Position numbers and translations under genes: made by a program
Part shown: positions 25,827 to 34,560 of the stretch, one piece after another
How the letters are laid out: each line of letters begins with the position of its first letter
Numbering within the stretch: position 1 is the first letter of the stretch
The notes under the pieces: model-generated
Told to the model about the DNA's origin: nothing
Databases searched by the model: none
Seen by the model: only the letters and a program-made list of their open reading frames with translations
Source of the DNA: Occultella aeris
GTDB lineage: Bacteria; Actinomycetota; Actinomycetes; Actinomycetales; Beutenbergiaceae
Assembly (NCBI RefSeq): GCF_902703175.1
Contig: NZ_CACRYJ010000044.1
Coordinates: 28,580 to 92,579 of the forward strand
Direction: 5' to 3'
DNA length: 64,000 nucleotides

Positions 25827-27230
25827 ATGGACGAGACGAACAAGGCGGTGTCGCCCGCGCCTGGCGCCTCGAGCACCGACAGCGATCCGAAGGCGCCGCC
25901 GAGCCGGATCCTGACCTGGCCGGTGACCGCCTGGGCGCTCTGGGACTGGGGCTCCGCGGCGTTCAACGCGGTGATCACCACGTTCGTCTTCACGGTCTAC
26001 ATCACTTCGGACGCGTTCGGGCCGGGCGCGGAGTCCACGCTCGGATGGGTCCTCGCCGGAGCGGGTGTGCTGATCGCACTGTTCGCTCCCATCACGGGTC
26101 AGAGCGCGGACCGGGCGGGTCGACGCACCCTGTGGCTGACGGTCAACACCCTTCTGGTAGTGATCGCCTCGGCCGGGCTGTTCTTCGTCCAGCCCGCGCC
26201 CGAGTACCTCTGGCTCGGCCTGCTCCTGCTCGCCGGCGGCAACATCGCGTTCGAGTTCGCCTCCGTCAACTACAACGCCATGCTCAACGAGATCTCGACG
26301 GCGAGCACCGTCGGGCGGGTGTCCGGGCTCGGCTGGGGACTGGGCTACATCGGTGGGATCGTGCTGCTGCTGATGGTCTACTTCGGCCTGATCAACCCCG
26401 ACGTGGGCGTCTTCGGCATCACTGGCGAGAACGGCATGGACGTCCGCGTCACCATGCTCCTGTGCGCCGCCTGGACGCTGCTGTTCTCGATCCCGGTGAT
26501 CCTGACGATCCGGGACAAGCCCCGGACTGGCACGGCGCGAGATCCACGACCCGGTCTCATCGAGTCCTACCGCCTGCTCTTCCGCACGGTCGCCGACCTG
26601 TGGCGTGCGGACAAGAACACCGTCTTCTTCCTGATCGCCTCGGCCGTGTTCCGCGACGGCCTGGCCGGCGTGTTCACGTTCGGCGGGGTGATCGCGGCCG
26701 GTGTGTTCGGCTTCAGCGCCGGCCAGGTGATCATCTTCGGTGTCGTGGCGAACGTCGTCGCCGGGGTCGCCACGATCGCGTTCGGCGCCCTGGACGACCT
26801 GCTCGGCCCGAAGCGCGTGATCCTGCTGTCGCTGACGTCGATGATCATCGCCGGCACCCTGATCTTCATCTTCCACTCCGGCGGCACCAAGGTGTTCTGG
26901 ATCCTCGGGTTGATCCTGTGCATCTTCGTCGGGCCGGCCCAGTCCGCATCGCGCACGTTCCTGGCCCGACTCATCCCCGCAGGTCGCGAAGGTGAGGTGT
27001 TCGGCCTCTACGCCACAACGGGGCGAGCGGTCAGCTTCATGGCGCCCGCCGCGTTCTCAACCGCGATCGTTGTGGGCGTCGCCGTGACCGGGCTGACGAG
27101 GGATGAGGCTCAGTACTGGGGCATTCTCGGCATCATTCTGGTATTGCTCGCCGGCCTGCTGCTGCTCATCCGGGTGCGCCCGCAGGAGCATCACGACACG
27201 GCCCTCGAACAGCCGCCGGTCACGAGCTGA
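25827..27230 (+). CDS. MFS transporter, UMF1/Atg22-like
   Basis: A 467-aa membrane protein with about 12 hydrophobic segments. The first block (WALWDWGSAAFNAVITTFVF) and GQSADRAGRRTLWL are typical of the UMF1/Atg22 group of the major facilitator superfamily, whose characterised relatives export amino acids from vacuoles. The bacterial substrate is unknown. No ribosome site precedes ATG 25827. Instead TACCTT ends 6 nt upstream, fitting the TANNNT -10 of leaderless actinobacterial mRNAs. Convergent with the SDR gene. Confidence 0.88.
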   Translation: MDETNKAVSPAPGASSTDSDPKAPPSRILTWPVTAWALWDWGSAAFNAVITTFVFTVYITSDAFGPGAESTLGWVLAGAGVLIALFAPITGQSADRAGRRTLWLTVNTLLVVIASAGLFFVQPAPEYLWLGLLLLAGGNIAFEFASVNYNAMLNEISTASTVGRVSGLGWGLGYIGGIVLLLMVYFGLINPDVGVFGITGENGMDVRVTMLLCAAWTLLFSIPVILTIRDKPRTGTARDPRPGLIESYRLLFRTVADLWRADKNTVFFLIASAVFRDGLAGVFTFGGVIAAGVFGFSAGQVIIFGVVANVVAGVATIAFGALDDLLGPKRVILLSLTSMIIAGTLIFIFHSGGTKVFWILGLILCIFVGPAQSASRTFLARLIPAGREGEVFGLYATTGRAVSFMAPAAFSTAIVVGVAVTGLTRDEAQYWGILGIILVLLAGLLLLIRVRPQEHHDTALEQPPVTS

Positions 27231-27258
27231 CAGGACGAGCAGACCTGGGTCCGTCCTG
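27231..27258. terminator. Hairpin between the convergent MFS and SDR genes
   Basis: CAGGACG (27231-27237) and CGTCCTG (27252-27258) form a stem, with an inner GACC/GGTC pair. It starts immediately after the MFS stop. A bidirectional terminator is likely given the convergent arrangement. Confidence 0.5.
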
Positions 27259-27350
27259 CGTCACCCGAATTGTCGACGCGGCGGGCCCTCCGAGATCCGG
27301 AGGCGACCTGCTCGTCGACGGCCAGTCGGCCGACGCGACGTCGTGGCCGG

Positions 27351-28139
27351 TCAGAGCCAGTCGGTGATCTCGAGACGGCGGCCGGCCTGCGGTCCCGCTG
27401 CCGCGCGGGCGTGCAGATCGTCGACCGTGTCCAGGCCGGCTCGCAGGTAGCAGCCGGAGAGGTTGTCCAGCTCGCCCGCGGCGATGGCCGCCACGATCTC
27501 CACCACAGCCTCGGGCGGGGTCCAGTCGGTCCGACCGACGTGCATTCGCATCCCGGTGGACATGTCGGTCGGGACCACACCGGGCGCCACCTCGAACGCC
27601 CGCAGCCCGCGCGAGAAGCCGGCTGTGTGCAGCCCGCCGCCGATGCGGAAGAGTGCGGTCTTGGCCGCGTTGTAGGAGCTCATGTCCGCGAAGTCGCGGG
27701 TGCCCGCCCCGGAGTTGAGGTCCACGACCCTGCCGCCGCCGCGACTCAGCATCCCGGGCACGACGGCCCGAGCCAGCAGGAACGGCCCGTACACGTCCGT
27801 GACGAGAACCTCGCGCCACTGCTCGGGATCCGCCTCCCAGAGCGGCACCTCGGCATCCACCAGGCCAGCGTTGTTGACCAGCAGGTCCACCCTGCCGAGG
27901 GCGTACTCGGCCTCGGCGACAGCGGCATCGACGGCGACCCGATCGGTCACGTCCGCCGCCAGCACCACCGCACGACTGCCGCGGGACTCGACCTCCTCGG
28001 CCACGCCCGTCAACCGGTCGACGTCCCGAGCGAGCAGCGCCACGTCCAGCCCGGCGTCGGCCAACCCGAGGGCGAGGTGCCGTCCGATGCCGCGGCTCGC
28101 GCCGGTGATCAGGGCGGTGCGTGCGGCGGCTGGATCCAT
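27351..28139 (-). CDS. Short-chain dehydrogenase/reductase
   Basis: A 262-aa classical SDR. The cofactor loop TALITGASRGIGRHLALGLA is near residue 8; NNAG, then a catalytic Ser in VVDLNSGAGT and the YNAAK motif follow. The usual YxxxK is present (Y-N-A-A-K). It uses NAD(P)(H) on an unknown alcohol or carbonyl. ATG 28139 was chosen over upstream in-frame codons because the Rossmann motif starts directly after it. It is divergent from the cupin gene, with 54 bp between starts, so they may share control. Confidence 0.9.
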   Translation of the reverse strand: MDPAAARTALITGASRGIGRHLALGLADAGLDVALLARDVDRLTGVAEEVESRGSRAVVLAADVTDRVAVDAAVAEAEYALGRVDLLVNNAGLVDAEVPLWEADPEQWREVLVTDVYGPFLLARAVVPGMLSRGGGRVVDLNSGAGTRDFADMSSYNAAKTALFRIGGGLHTAGFSRGLRAFEVAPGVVPTDMSTGMRMHVGRTDWTPPEAVVEIVAAIAAGELDNLSGCYLRAGLDTVDDLHARAAAGPQAGRRLEITDWL

Positions 28140-28193
28140 GGCCTCATCGTGCCATTGCCCAAGCCTCGCCCGCACGCTTGGCAGACTAGGGTC

Positions 28194-28556
28194 ATGACAG
28201 AGGACGCGGTGGATCTCAACGCGAAGTTCGATCTCTTCGCCGAGCACTGGTCACCGAAGCTGGTCGCGCACCTGAATGACTACGAGGTCAAGCTGGTCCG
28301 GATCAAGGGTGACTTCGTCTGGCACACCCACGAGGAGACCGACGAGTTGTTCCTCGTGCTGGACGGCCAGCTCACCATCCAGCTGCGGGATCGGGACGTC
28401 ATCCTCGGCCCGGGCCAACTGTTCGTCGTGCCGCGTGGGGTCGAGCACTGCCCGCGCGCCGACGCGGAGGTCAAGGCGCTGCTACTGGAGCCCGCCGGGG
28501 TGGTCAACACCGGCGATGCCGGAGGCGACCTGACGGCCGTGGTCGAGCGGATCTGA
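28194..28556 (+). CDS. Cupin-domain protein
   Basis: A 120-aa single-domain cupin. The first motif GDFVWHTHEETDELFLVLDG holds the usual two His and Glu metal ligands. The second, GPGQLFVVPRGVEHCPRADAEV, supplies the third His. Such small cupins can be isomerases, dioxygenases or ligand sensors; nothing here picks one. The reading frame ends just before the convergent terminator shared with hppA. Confidence 0.9.
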   Translation: MTEDAVDLNAKFDLFAEHWSPKLVAHLNDYEVKLVRIKGDFVWHTHEETDELFLVLDGQLTIQLRDRDVILGPGQLFVVPRGVEHCPRADAEVKALLLEPAGVVNTGDAGGDLTAVVERI

Positions 28557-28559
28557 AAG

Positions 28560-28604
28560 CCGGTGGGCGCCCCGCGACCCTCACGGTCGTAGGACGCCCA
28601 CCGG
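28560..28604. terminator. Bidirectional terminator between cupin and hppA genes
   Basis: CCGGTGGGCG (28560-28569) pairs exactly with CGCCCACCGG (28595-28604). The loop contains a further CGACC/GGTCG stem. It lies between two convergent genes, 4 bp after the cupin stop and 19 bp before the hppA stop. Confidence 0.7.
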
Positions 28605-28622
28605 TCGAGCGCGCGAGTGAAC

Positions 28623-30938
28623 TCAGTTCGCCGCGATCTGCTCCGCTTCGCGTTCGGCCTGGGCCTCGTTGGCGGCGTCCACCTTCGAAGCGCGCAGCCG
28701 AGAGGCAACGATCGCGCCGAACGCGATCAGTGCGGCCGCCGTGGCGATCGCGATCCGGACCACGTGGTTGGCGTCGGCCGGGACGCTCATGACGACCACG
28801 GCCGGTGCGATCAGCACCGAGACCAGGTTCATGACCTTGATCAGCGGGTTGATGGCCGGCCCGGCGGTGTCCTTGAACGGGTCGCCGACCGTGTCACCGA
28901 TGACCACCGCGGCGTGCGCCTCGGAGTTCTTGCCGCCGTAGTGGCCGTCCTCGACGATCTTCTTGGCGTTGTCCCAGGCACCACCGGAGTTCGCGAGGAA
29001 CACCGCCATCAGCACCCCGGCACCGATCGCACCCCCGAGGAACCCGGCGAGCGCACCGACACCGAGGCCGAACCCGACCGCGATGGGAGCGAACGCGGCC
29101 AGCAGACCCGGCGTCGCAAGCTCGCGAAGCGAGTCACGGGTGCAGATGTCCACGACCTTGCCGTACTCCGGACGGGTCTCGCCGGTCATGATGCCCGGGA
29201 AGTCCCGGAACTGACGGCGCACCTCGAACACGATCGCGCCGGCCGCCCGGGTCACGGCGTCGATCGCCAGCCCGGAGAACAGGAACACCGTCGCAGCCCC
29301 GAGGATCAGGCCGACCAGGGTGATCGGGGAGACGATCTCGTAGTTCAGCATCGCCGCGACGAGGTCGTTCCCGCGCGCTGCCGGATCGAAGTCGATGTCC
29401 GCCAGGGCAGTGTTCACCGCGTCGCCGTAGGAGCCGAAGAGTGCGGTCGCCGCGAGCACGGCGGTCGCGATCGCGATCCCCTTGGTGATGGCCTTCGTGG
29501 TGTTCCCGACGGCGTCCAGGTCGGTCAGGATCTTGGCGCCCTCCTCGTCGACGTCACCGGACATCTCGGCGATGCCCTGCGCGTTGTCGCTGACGGGCCC
29601 GAACGTGTCCATCGCGACGATCACACCGACGGTCGTGAGAAGCCCACAGCCCGCGAGCGCGATCAGGAACAGCGACAGCCAGATGGAGCCGCCGGCAAGC
29701 AGGAACAGTCCACACATGGCAGCCGCGATGATCCCGGCCGTGTACACGGCCGACTCGAACCCGACGCCGATGCCGGACAGCACCACGGTGGCGGCGCCGG
29801 TCCGCGAGGTGGCTGCCACGTGCTTGGTCGGCTTTGACGTGGTGCCGGTGAAGTACCCGGTCACGGCCAGGATGATCCCGGCCAGGACCACACCGACCAG
29901 CACGGCCGCCGCCGTCACCAGCCGCGGGTCACCGGCGTGCTCGGCGAGATCGGCGCTGACGCCGGGGATCGCCGCGAAGGTCGACGGCAGGTAGATGAAG
30001 GCCGCCACGGCCGCGAGGCCGGCTCCGACGAGAGCAGACACATAGAAGCCGCGATAGATTGCGCGCAGCCCGCTCTCGGTGCCGCGGACGCGGGTGATCG
30101 CCACGCCAAGTACGGCCACGATCGCCCCGATCGCGGTCACGATGAGCGGGAACACGAGCCCTTGCTCACCCATGGTCGCCTTCCCCAGGATGAGCGCGGC
30201 CACCAGCATCACGGCGTAGGACTCGAACAGGTCAGCGGCCATTCCGGCGCAGTCGCCGACGTTGTCACCGACGTTGTCCGCGATGGTGGCGGCGTTGCGC
30301 GGGTCATCCTCGGGGATGCCCTTCTCGACCTTGCCGACCAGGTCCGCGCCGACATCGGCCGCCTTCGTGAAGATGCCGCCGCCGACGCGCATGAACATCG
30401 CCAGCAGCGCCGCGCCGAAGCCGAAGCCCTCCAGCACCGCTGGCGCATCCCCGCGGAAGCTGAGCACCACGGCCGCGGCGCCAAGCAGGCCGAGGCCCAC
30501 CACGCTCATGCCGACCACGCCGCCGGTGCGGAACGCGATGCGCGCCCCCTCCGCGCGCCCGTTCGCCCCTGTCGCGGCGGCCGCGACGCGCAGGTTCGCG
30601 CGGGTGGCGAGCCACATGCCGAGGTACCCGATCGCGGCGGAGAAACCGGCCCCGAACAGGAACGCGACGGACCGGCCTATCTTGATGGCGCCGTCGCCTG
30701 GTAGCAGGAACAACAACCCGAACACGACGACGGCGAAGATCGCCAGTGTTCGGAACTGCCGGCTCAGATACGCCGAGGCCCCCTCTTGAATAGCGGCAGC
30801 GATCTCCTGCATCTTCGGCGTTCCCTCACCGGCGGCGAGAACCTGCTTCCGCAGGATCACCGCCAGGACCAGCGAGAGAACACCGATGACAGCGATCACC
30901 GACACAATGACAACGCTCGTGTTTCCGAGCTCGAGCAT
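28623..30938 (-). CDS. hppA: Membrane-bound proton-translocating pyrophosphatase (K+-independent type)
   Basis: A 771-aa protein with about 16 membrane segments. The pyrophosphate-binding motif DVGADLVGKVEKGIPEDDPRN and NVGDNVGDCAGMAADLFESY are intact. It hydrolyses pyrophosphate and pumps protons across the cytoplasmic membrane. GNTTKAITKGIAIATAVL has Lys where K+-dependent enzymes have Ala, the established marker of the K+-independent class. ATG 30938 was chosen because of the strong GAGGAGGAC ribosome site; the 13-residue extension is not family-like. Monocistronic, with a terminator in common with the cupin gene. Confidence 0.96.
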   Translation of the reverse strand: MLELGNTSVVIVSVIAVIGVLSLVLAVILRKQVLAAGEGTPKMQEIAAAIQEGASAYLSRQFRTLAIFAVVVFGLLFLLPGDGAIKIGRSVAFLFGAGFSAAIGYLGMWLATRANLRVAAAATGANGRAEGARIAFRTGGVVGMSVVGLGLLGAAAVVLSFRGDAPAVLEGFGFGAALLAMFMRVGGGIFTKAADVGADLVGKVEKGIPEDDPRNAATIADNVGDNVGDCAGMAADLFESYAVMLVAALILGKATMGEQGLVFPLIVTAIGAIVAVLGVAITRVRGTESGLRAIYRGFYVSALVGAGLAAVAAFIYLPSTFAAIPGVSADLAEHAGDPRLVTAAAVLVGVVLAGIILAVTGYFTGTTSKPTKHVAATSRTGAATVVLSGIGVGFESAVYTAGIIAAAMCGLFLLAGGSIWLSLFLIALAGCGLLTTVGVIVAMDTFGPVSDNAQGIAEMSGDVDEEGAKILTDLDAVGNTTKAITKGIAIATAVLAATALFGSYGDAVNTALADIDFDPAARGNDLVAAMLNYEIVSPITLVGLILGAATVFLFSGLAIDAVTRAAGAIVFEVRRQFRDFPGIMTGETRPEYGKVVDICTRDSLRELATPGLLAAFAPIAVGFGLGVGALAGFLGGAIGAGVLMAVFLANSGGAWDNAKKIVEDGHYGGKNSEAHAAVVIGDTVGDPFKDTAGPAINPLIKVMNLVSVLIAPAVVVMSVPADANHVVRIAIATAAALIAFGAIVASRLRASKVDAANEAQAEREAEQIAAN

Positions 30939-31090
30939 CCGTCCTCCTCGACGAACTACGCACAGGTCCCCAGGCATCCGTGTCGCCTCGGGCTGAGCGA
31001 GAGTCTAGCCAACGGGGACGATGCCATGAGCCACTCGGGTGCTCGGCCGGCCCGCCCACGGCGCCAGGAGCGAGGTCAGGGCACCCGGCC

Positions 31091-31819
31091 TCAGCCCGAC
31101 CTCACCTCGAACCGTTCGAAGCCGACCCCGGCGACCGCCTCGGCCAGGCGGGCGAACCGCTCGTCCCAGCCCACGCCGTCGGCCGTGAACTCCTCCCGCG
31201 CCCCCGCCGGGCGGGCGCACTGCAGGGCGTAGTGGCGCACGCCTGCGGCCTGCAGCCGCCGGGCCAGGCCGAGGACGTCGACGGCGGAGCCCGGGTGGAT
31301 CGTGGTGCGCACCTCCAGACCGGCTGGGGAGGCCAGAGCCACGTCCAGGCTGCGCCAGGCCGCGGCCCCACCGCCGGTGCGGATCACATCCGCGTAGCCG
31401 TCGGGCTCGGCCTTGATGTCGAGGCCGATCCAGTCGACGGACCCGGCGACGGCGGCCAGCCGGCTCGGGTACGCGCCTGCGGTATGCAGTCCGACGCCGA
31501 ACCCGAGGCCGCGCACGGCTTCGATCGCAGCGCCGAGCGCGAGCTGGCGGGTCGGCTCCCCTCCGGAGAACACGACGCCGTCGAGCAGGCCGAGGCGACC
31601 GGTCAGGAACTCGAACACGTCCTGCCAAGCGTGCAGGCCCGGGGCGCGAGTGGGGATCAGGTCAGAGTTGTGGCAGTACACGCAGTTCCACGGGCAGCCC
31701 TGCAGGAACACGGTCGCGACGAGGCGCCCGGGCCAGTCGCAGCCGGACATCCGGGTCAACCCGGCCACCTGCAGACCCGCCGCCCGCGAGCCCGGGCGAG
31801 CGGGCGCCCTCGTACTCAC
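31091..31819 (-). CDS. nrdG: Anaerobic ribonucleoside-triphosphate reductase activating protein
   Basis: A 242-aa radical SAM enzyme. CPWNCVYC (Cys42, Cys46, Cys49) is the CxxxCxxC cluster motif; GVVFSGGEPTRQ is the GGE motif for S-adenosylmethionine. It installs the glycyl radical on NrdD. GTG 31819 overlaps the nrdD stop (GTGA). At 242 aa it is longer than the E. coli NrdG and closer to the PflA-like actinobacterial type. Confidence 0.93.
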   Translation of the reverse strand: MSTRAPARPGSRAAGLQVAGLTRMSGCDWPGRLVATVFLQGCPWNCVYCHNSDLIPTRAPGLHAWQDVFEFLTGRLGLLDGVVFSGGEPTRQLALGAAIEAVRGLGFGVGLHTAGAYPSRLAAVAGSVDWIGLDIKAEPDGYADVIRTGGGAAAWRSLDVALASPAGLEVRTTIHPGSAVDVLGLARRLQAAGVRHYALQCARPAGAREEFTADGVGWDERFARLAEAVAGVGFERFEVRSG

Positions 31820-33750
31820 ACCGGCTCCAGCACGGGAGCGCCGACGCCCGCCGCCGCCTCCGTGAAGTGGCGCCGCTCGGAGTGCTCGCCCTTCTTGCCG
31901 ATGTTGAACGAGCTGACCGGTCGGTGGTAGCCCATCACGCGGGTCCAGACCTCACAGACGACGGGCCGGGCGTCCGGGTCGGCGGCGGCGCAGCGCGGGC
32001 AGGTCGGCCGCTCCCCCGCCAGATAGCCGTGCGCCGGGCAGATCGAGAACGTCGGGGTGACGGTCAGGTACGGCAGCGAGAACCGTTCGAGCGAGCGACG
32101 CACCAGCCGCTTGCAGGCGTCGGCGTCGGAGAGCCGCTCGCTCAGGTACAGGTGCAGCACGGTGCCGCCGGTGTATTTGCGCTGCAGGTCGTCCTGGCGG
32201 GTGAGGGCCTCGAACGGGTCGTCGGTGAAGCCGACGGGCAGCTGGGAGGAGTTCGTGTAGTAGGGGTTGGCGTCGGTGCCTGCCTGGACGATGCCGCGGA
32301 AGCGGCGCCGGTCCTCCTTGGCGAACCGGTACGTGGTGCCTTCGGCCGGGGTCGCCTCGAGGTTGTACAGGTGGCCGGTCTCCTCCTGGTAGCCGATCAG
32401 GCGCTCGCGCACGTGATCCAGCACCCGGACGACCAGCGCGTGCCCGCGCGGGTCGGTGAGGTCGTAGGCATCGGCGGTGAAGTTGCGAACCATCTCGTTC
32501 ATCCCGTTCACGCCGAGCGTCGAGAAGTGGTTGTCGAGCGAGGGCAGGTAGCGCCGCGTGTACGGGTACAGGCCCGCCTCGAGCCAGCCGGCGACGGCGG
32601 TCCGCTTGAGCTCCAGCGACTCCTTGCCGAGGTCCAGCAGCCGGTCCAGCGCCGCCACGAGCGCAATCTCGTCGCCCGCGTGCAGGTACCCCAACCGGGC
32701 GCAGTTGACGGTCACCACGCCGATCGACCCGGTCAGCTCCGCGGACCCGAACAGCCCGTTGCCCCTCGCCAGCAGCTCACGCAGGTCGAGCTGCAGCCGG
32801 CAGCACATCGAGCGGATCATGCCCGGGTCCAGGTCGGAGTTGATGAAGTTCTGGAAGTACGGCAGCCCGTACTTCGCGGTCATCGCGAACAGCGCCTGCG
32901 CGTTCTCGGAGTCCCAGTCGAAGTCCTTGGTGATGTTGTAGGTGGGGATCGGGAAGGTGAAGACCCGCCCGCCGGCGTCACCGGTGGTCATCACGTCGAT
33001 GTACGCCCGGTTGATCAGGTCCATCTCGGCCTGCAGGTCGCCATAGCTGAAGTCGCACTCCTGCCCAGCGACCATCGGGATCTGCTCGCGCAGGTCGTCG
33101 GGGCAGGTCCAGTCGAACGTGAGGTTCGTGAACGGGGTCTGGGTGCCCCACCGCGAGGACGCGTTCAGGTTGTGGATCATCTCCTGCAGGCACTGGTGCA
33201 CCTGCTCGTAGGTCATCGCGTCCACCCGCACGAACGGGGCCAGATAGGTGTCGAAGGAGCTGAACGCCTGCGCCCCGGCCCACTCGTTCTGCAACGTGCC
33301 GAGGAAGTTCACGATCTGCCCGACGGCGGCGGAGAGGTGCCGGGGCGGCCGAGCCGCGATCGCACCGGGGACCCCGTTGAACCCTTCGTGCAGCAGTGCG
33401 CGCAACGACCAGCCGGCGCAGTAGCCGGAGAGCATGTCGAGGTCGTGGATGTGCAGGTCCGCCTCGCGGTGGGCGCGGCCGACCGCGGCCGGGTAGACCG
33501 TGTCCAGCCAGTAGTTCGCGATGACCTTGCCTGAGGTGTTCAGCATCAGACCGCCGAGCGAGAAGCCCTGGTTCGCGTTCGCGTTGACGCGCCAGTCGCT
33601 GCGGTCCAGGTAGTCGTCCACCGCCGCGATCGGGTCGACGAGGGTGGGCGCGAGGGCAGTGCCCGACGGCGTCACGTGGGTCGCGTGGTCGGATGTTGCC
33701 GACGGCGTCGCGTGGGTTGGTCGGGTGGGTGGGAGGTTCTGGGTGCTCAC
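31816..33750 (-). CDS. nrdD: Anaerobic ribonucleoside-triphosphate reductase, large subunit
   Basis: A 644-aa class III ribonucleotide reductase. Near the C-terminus are a zinc site (CPAHGYLAGERPTCPRC) and the glycyl-radical motif RVMGY with the radical Gly at 607. QGCPWN-type activation is provided by NrdG next door. The N-terminus is a Pro/Thr/His-rich stretch of about 40 residues followed directly by the barrel; I see no ATP-cone. GTG 33750 is supported by AAGGAG 6 nt upstream. Two NrdR-type boxes lie 57-101 bp upstream. Implies ability to make dNTPs without oxygen. Confidence 0.95.
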   Translation of the reverse strand: MSTQNLPPTRPTHATPSATSDHATHVTPSGTALAPTLVDPIAAVDDYLDRSDWRVNANANQGFSLGGLMLNTSGKVIANYWLDTVYPAAVGRAHREADLHIHDLDMLSGYCAGWSLRALLHEGFNGVPGAIAARPPRHLSAAVGQIVNFLGTLQNEWAGAQAFSSFDTYLAPFVRVDAMTYEQVHQCLQEMIHNLNASSRWGTQTPFTNLTFDWTCPDDLREQIPMVAGQECDFSYGDLQAEMDLINRAYIDVMTTGDAGGRVFTFPIPTYNITKDFDWDSENAQALFAMTAKYGLPYFQNFINSDLDPGMIRSMCCRLQLDLRELLARGNGLFGSAELTGSIGVVTVNCARLGYLHAGDEIALVAALDRLLDLGKESLELKRTAVAGWLEAGLYPYTRRYLPSLDNHFSTLGVNGMNEMVRNFTADAYDLTDPRGHALVVRVLDHVRERLIGYQEETGHLYNLEATPAEGTTYRFAKEDRRRFRGIVQAGTDANPYYTNSSQLPVGFTDDPFEALTRQDDLQRKYTGGTVLHLYLSERLSDADACKRLVRRSLERFSLPYLTVTPTFSICPAHGYLAGERPTCPRCAAADPDARPVVCEVWTRVMGYHRPVSSFNIGKKGEHSERRHFTEAAAGVGAPVLEPV

Positions 33751-33803
33751 GGTGGGCTCCTTGGTCCGAAGTGGATTCGACCTCTCGACCGTAGAACCGC
33801 TGG

Positions 33804-33851
33804 AGGCTAGATGTTGTGGTGCAACACGCTGCCATTTACTACATGTTGTGG
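33804..33851 (-). promoter_or_regulatory. Tandem NrdR boxes upstream of nrdDG
   Basis: Two direct copies, CTAGATGTTGTGG (33807-33819) and CTACATGTTGTGG (33839-33851), are spaced 32 bp apart, about three helical turns. They match the actinobacterial NrdR-box pattern and the paired, in-phase layout known for NrdR repressor sites at ribonucleotide reductase promoters. nrdR itself is not in the window. Confidence 0.8.
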
Positions 33852-34035
33852 TTTGCTGACGTGAGGTGCGAAAACATCGGGACGTTGGTCCCTGGCGGCA
33901 CCACAATCGGGAGTGGCCGACTCAACGGTTCGGGACGCTGGGTCGTCTACCTCTATGAAGGCCGGCCCGACGCCGGCCGCACCGGGAGCCGCGCCGACCC
34001 CGTTTGCCGGTGACAGGTTGCGATGAGGGGACAAC

Positions 34036-34560
34036 ATGAGCCACTGGGAACCGGTCCTGACGGACCTGGTGCGCCAACGAGGGGGTGCGTTGGTGCGGTA
34101 CGCGACCCTGCTCTGCGGGGATCTCGCGGAGGGTGAGGACCTCGTCCAGGAGGCCCTCACGAAGGTGTTCGCGGTGATGCGCAAGCCACCCCGCGGCGAC
34201 GACGGCGTGGCCGTCGAGCACGCGGAGGCCTACGTGCGCCGCACCGTCCTGACGCTCTACCTGGATGGCTACCGCCGCCGTCGGCGCTGGGCCGCCGTGC
34301 GGCACCTGCTGCCCGGCTCGGACTCCACCGCCGGTCCCGAGCGGCACAGCCCGGACCGCCTCGACGTGGACCGCGCCCTGGCCCTGCTCGGACCCAGGCA
34401 GCGTGCCTGCATGGTCCTGCGCTACTACGCGGACCTCACCGTGCCGCAGATCGCCGACGAGCTCGGCGTGAGCCCCGGCACCGTGAAACGGCACCTGCAC
34501 GACGCGGGCCTGCACCTGGTGGCCGAACTCGATGGGTCCCTGGAAGGAGAACGGCGATGA
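34036..34560 (+). CDS. SigE-family RNA polymerase sigma factor (ECF type), first module
   Basis: A 174-aa sigma factor with only regions 2 and 4. Region 2: RYATLLCGDLAEGEDLVQEALTKVF. Region 4: LGPRQRACMVLRYYADLTVPQIADELGVSPGTVKRHLHDA, a helix-turn-helix for the -35 element. It belongs to the actinobacterial SigE (SigE-like, 'SigE family TIGR02983') group. ATG 34036 has a GAGGGGA ribosome site. Its stop overlaps the following membrane-protein gene (ATGA), the usual layout for a sigma factor and its controller. Paralogous to the gene at 35835. Confidence 0.93.
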   Translation: MSHWEPVLTDLVRQRGGALVRYATLLCGDLAEGEDLVQEALTKVFAVMRKPPRGDDGVAVEHAEAYVRRTVLTLYLDGYRRRRRWAAVRHLLPGSDSTAGPERHSPDRLDVDRALALLGPRQRACMVLRYYADLTVPQIADELGVSPGTVKRHLHDAGLHLVAELDGSLEGERR

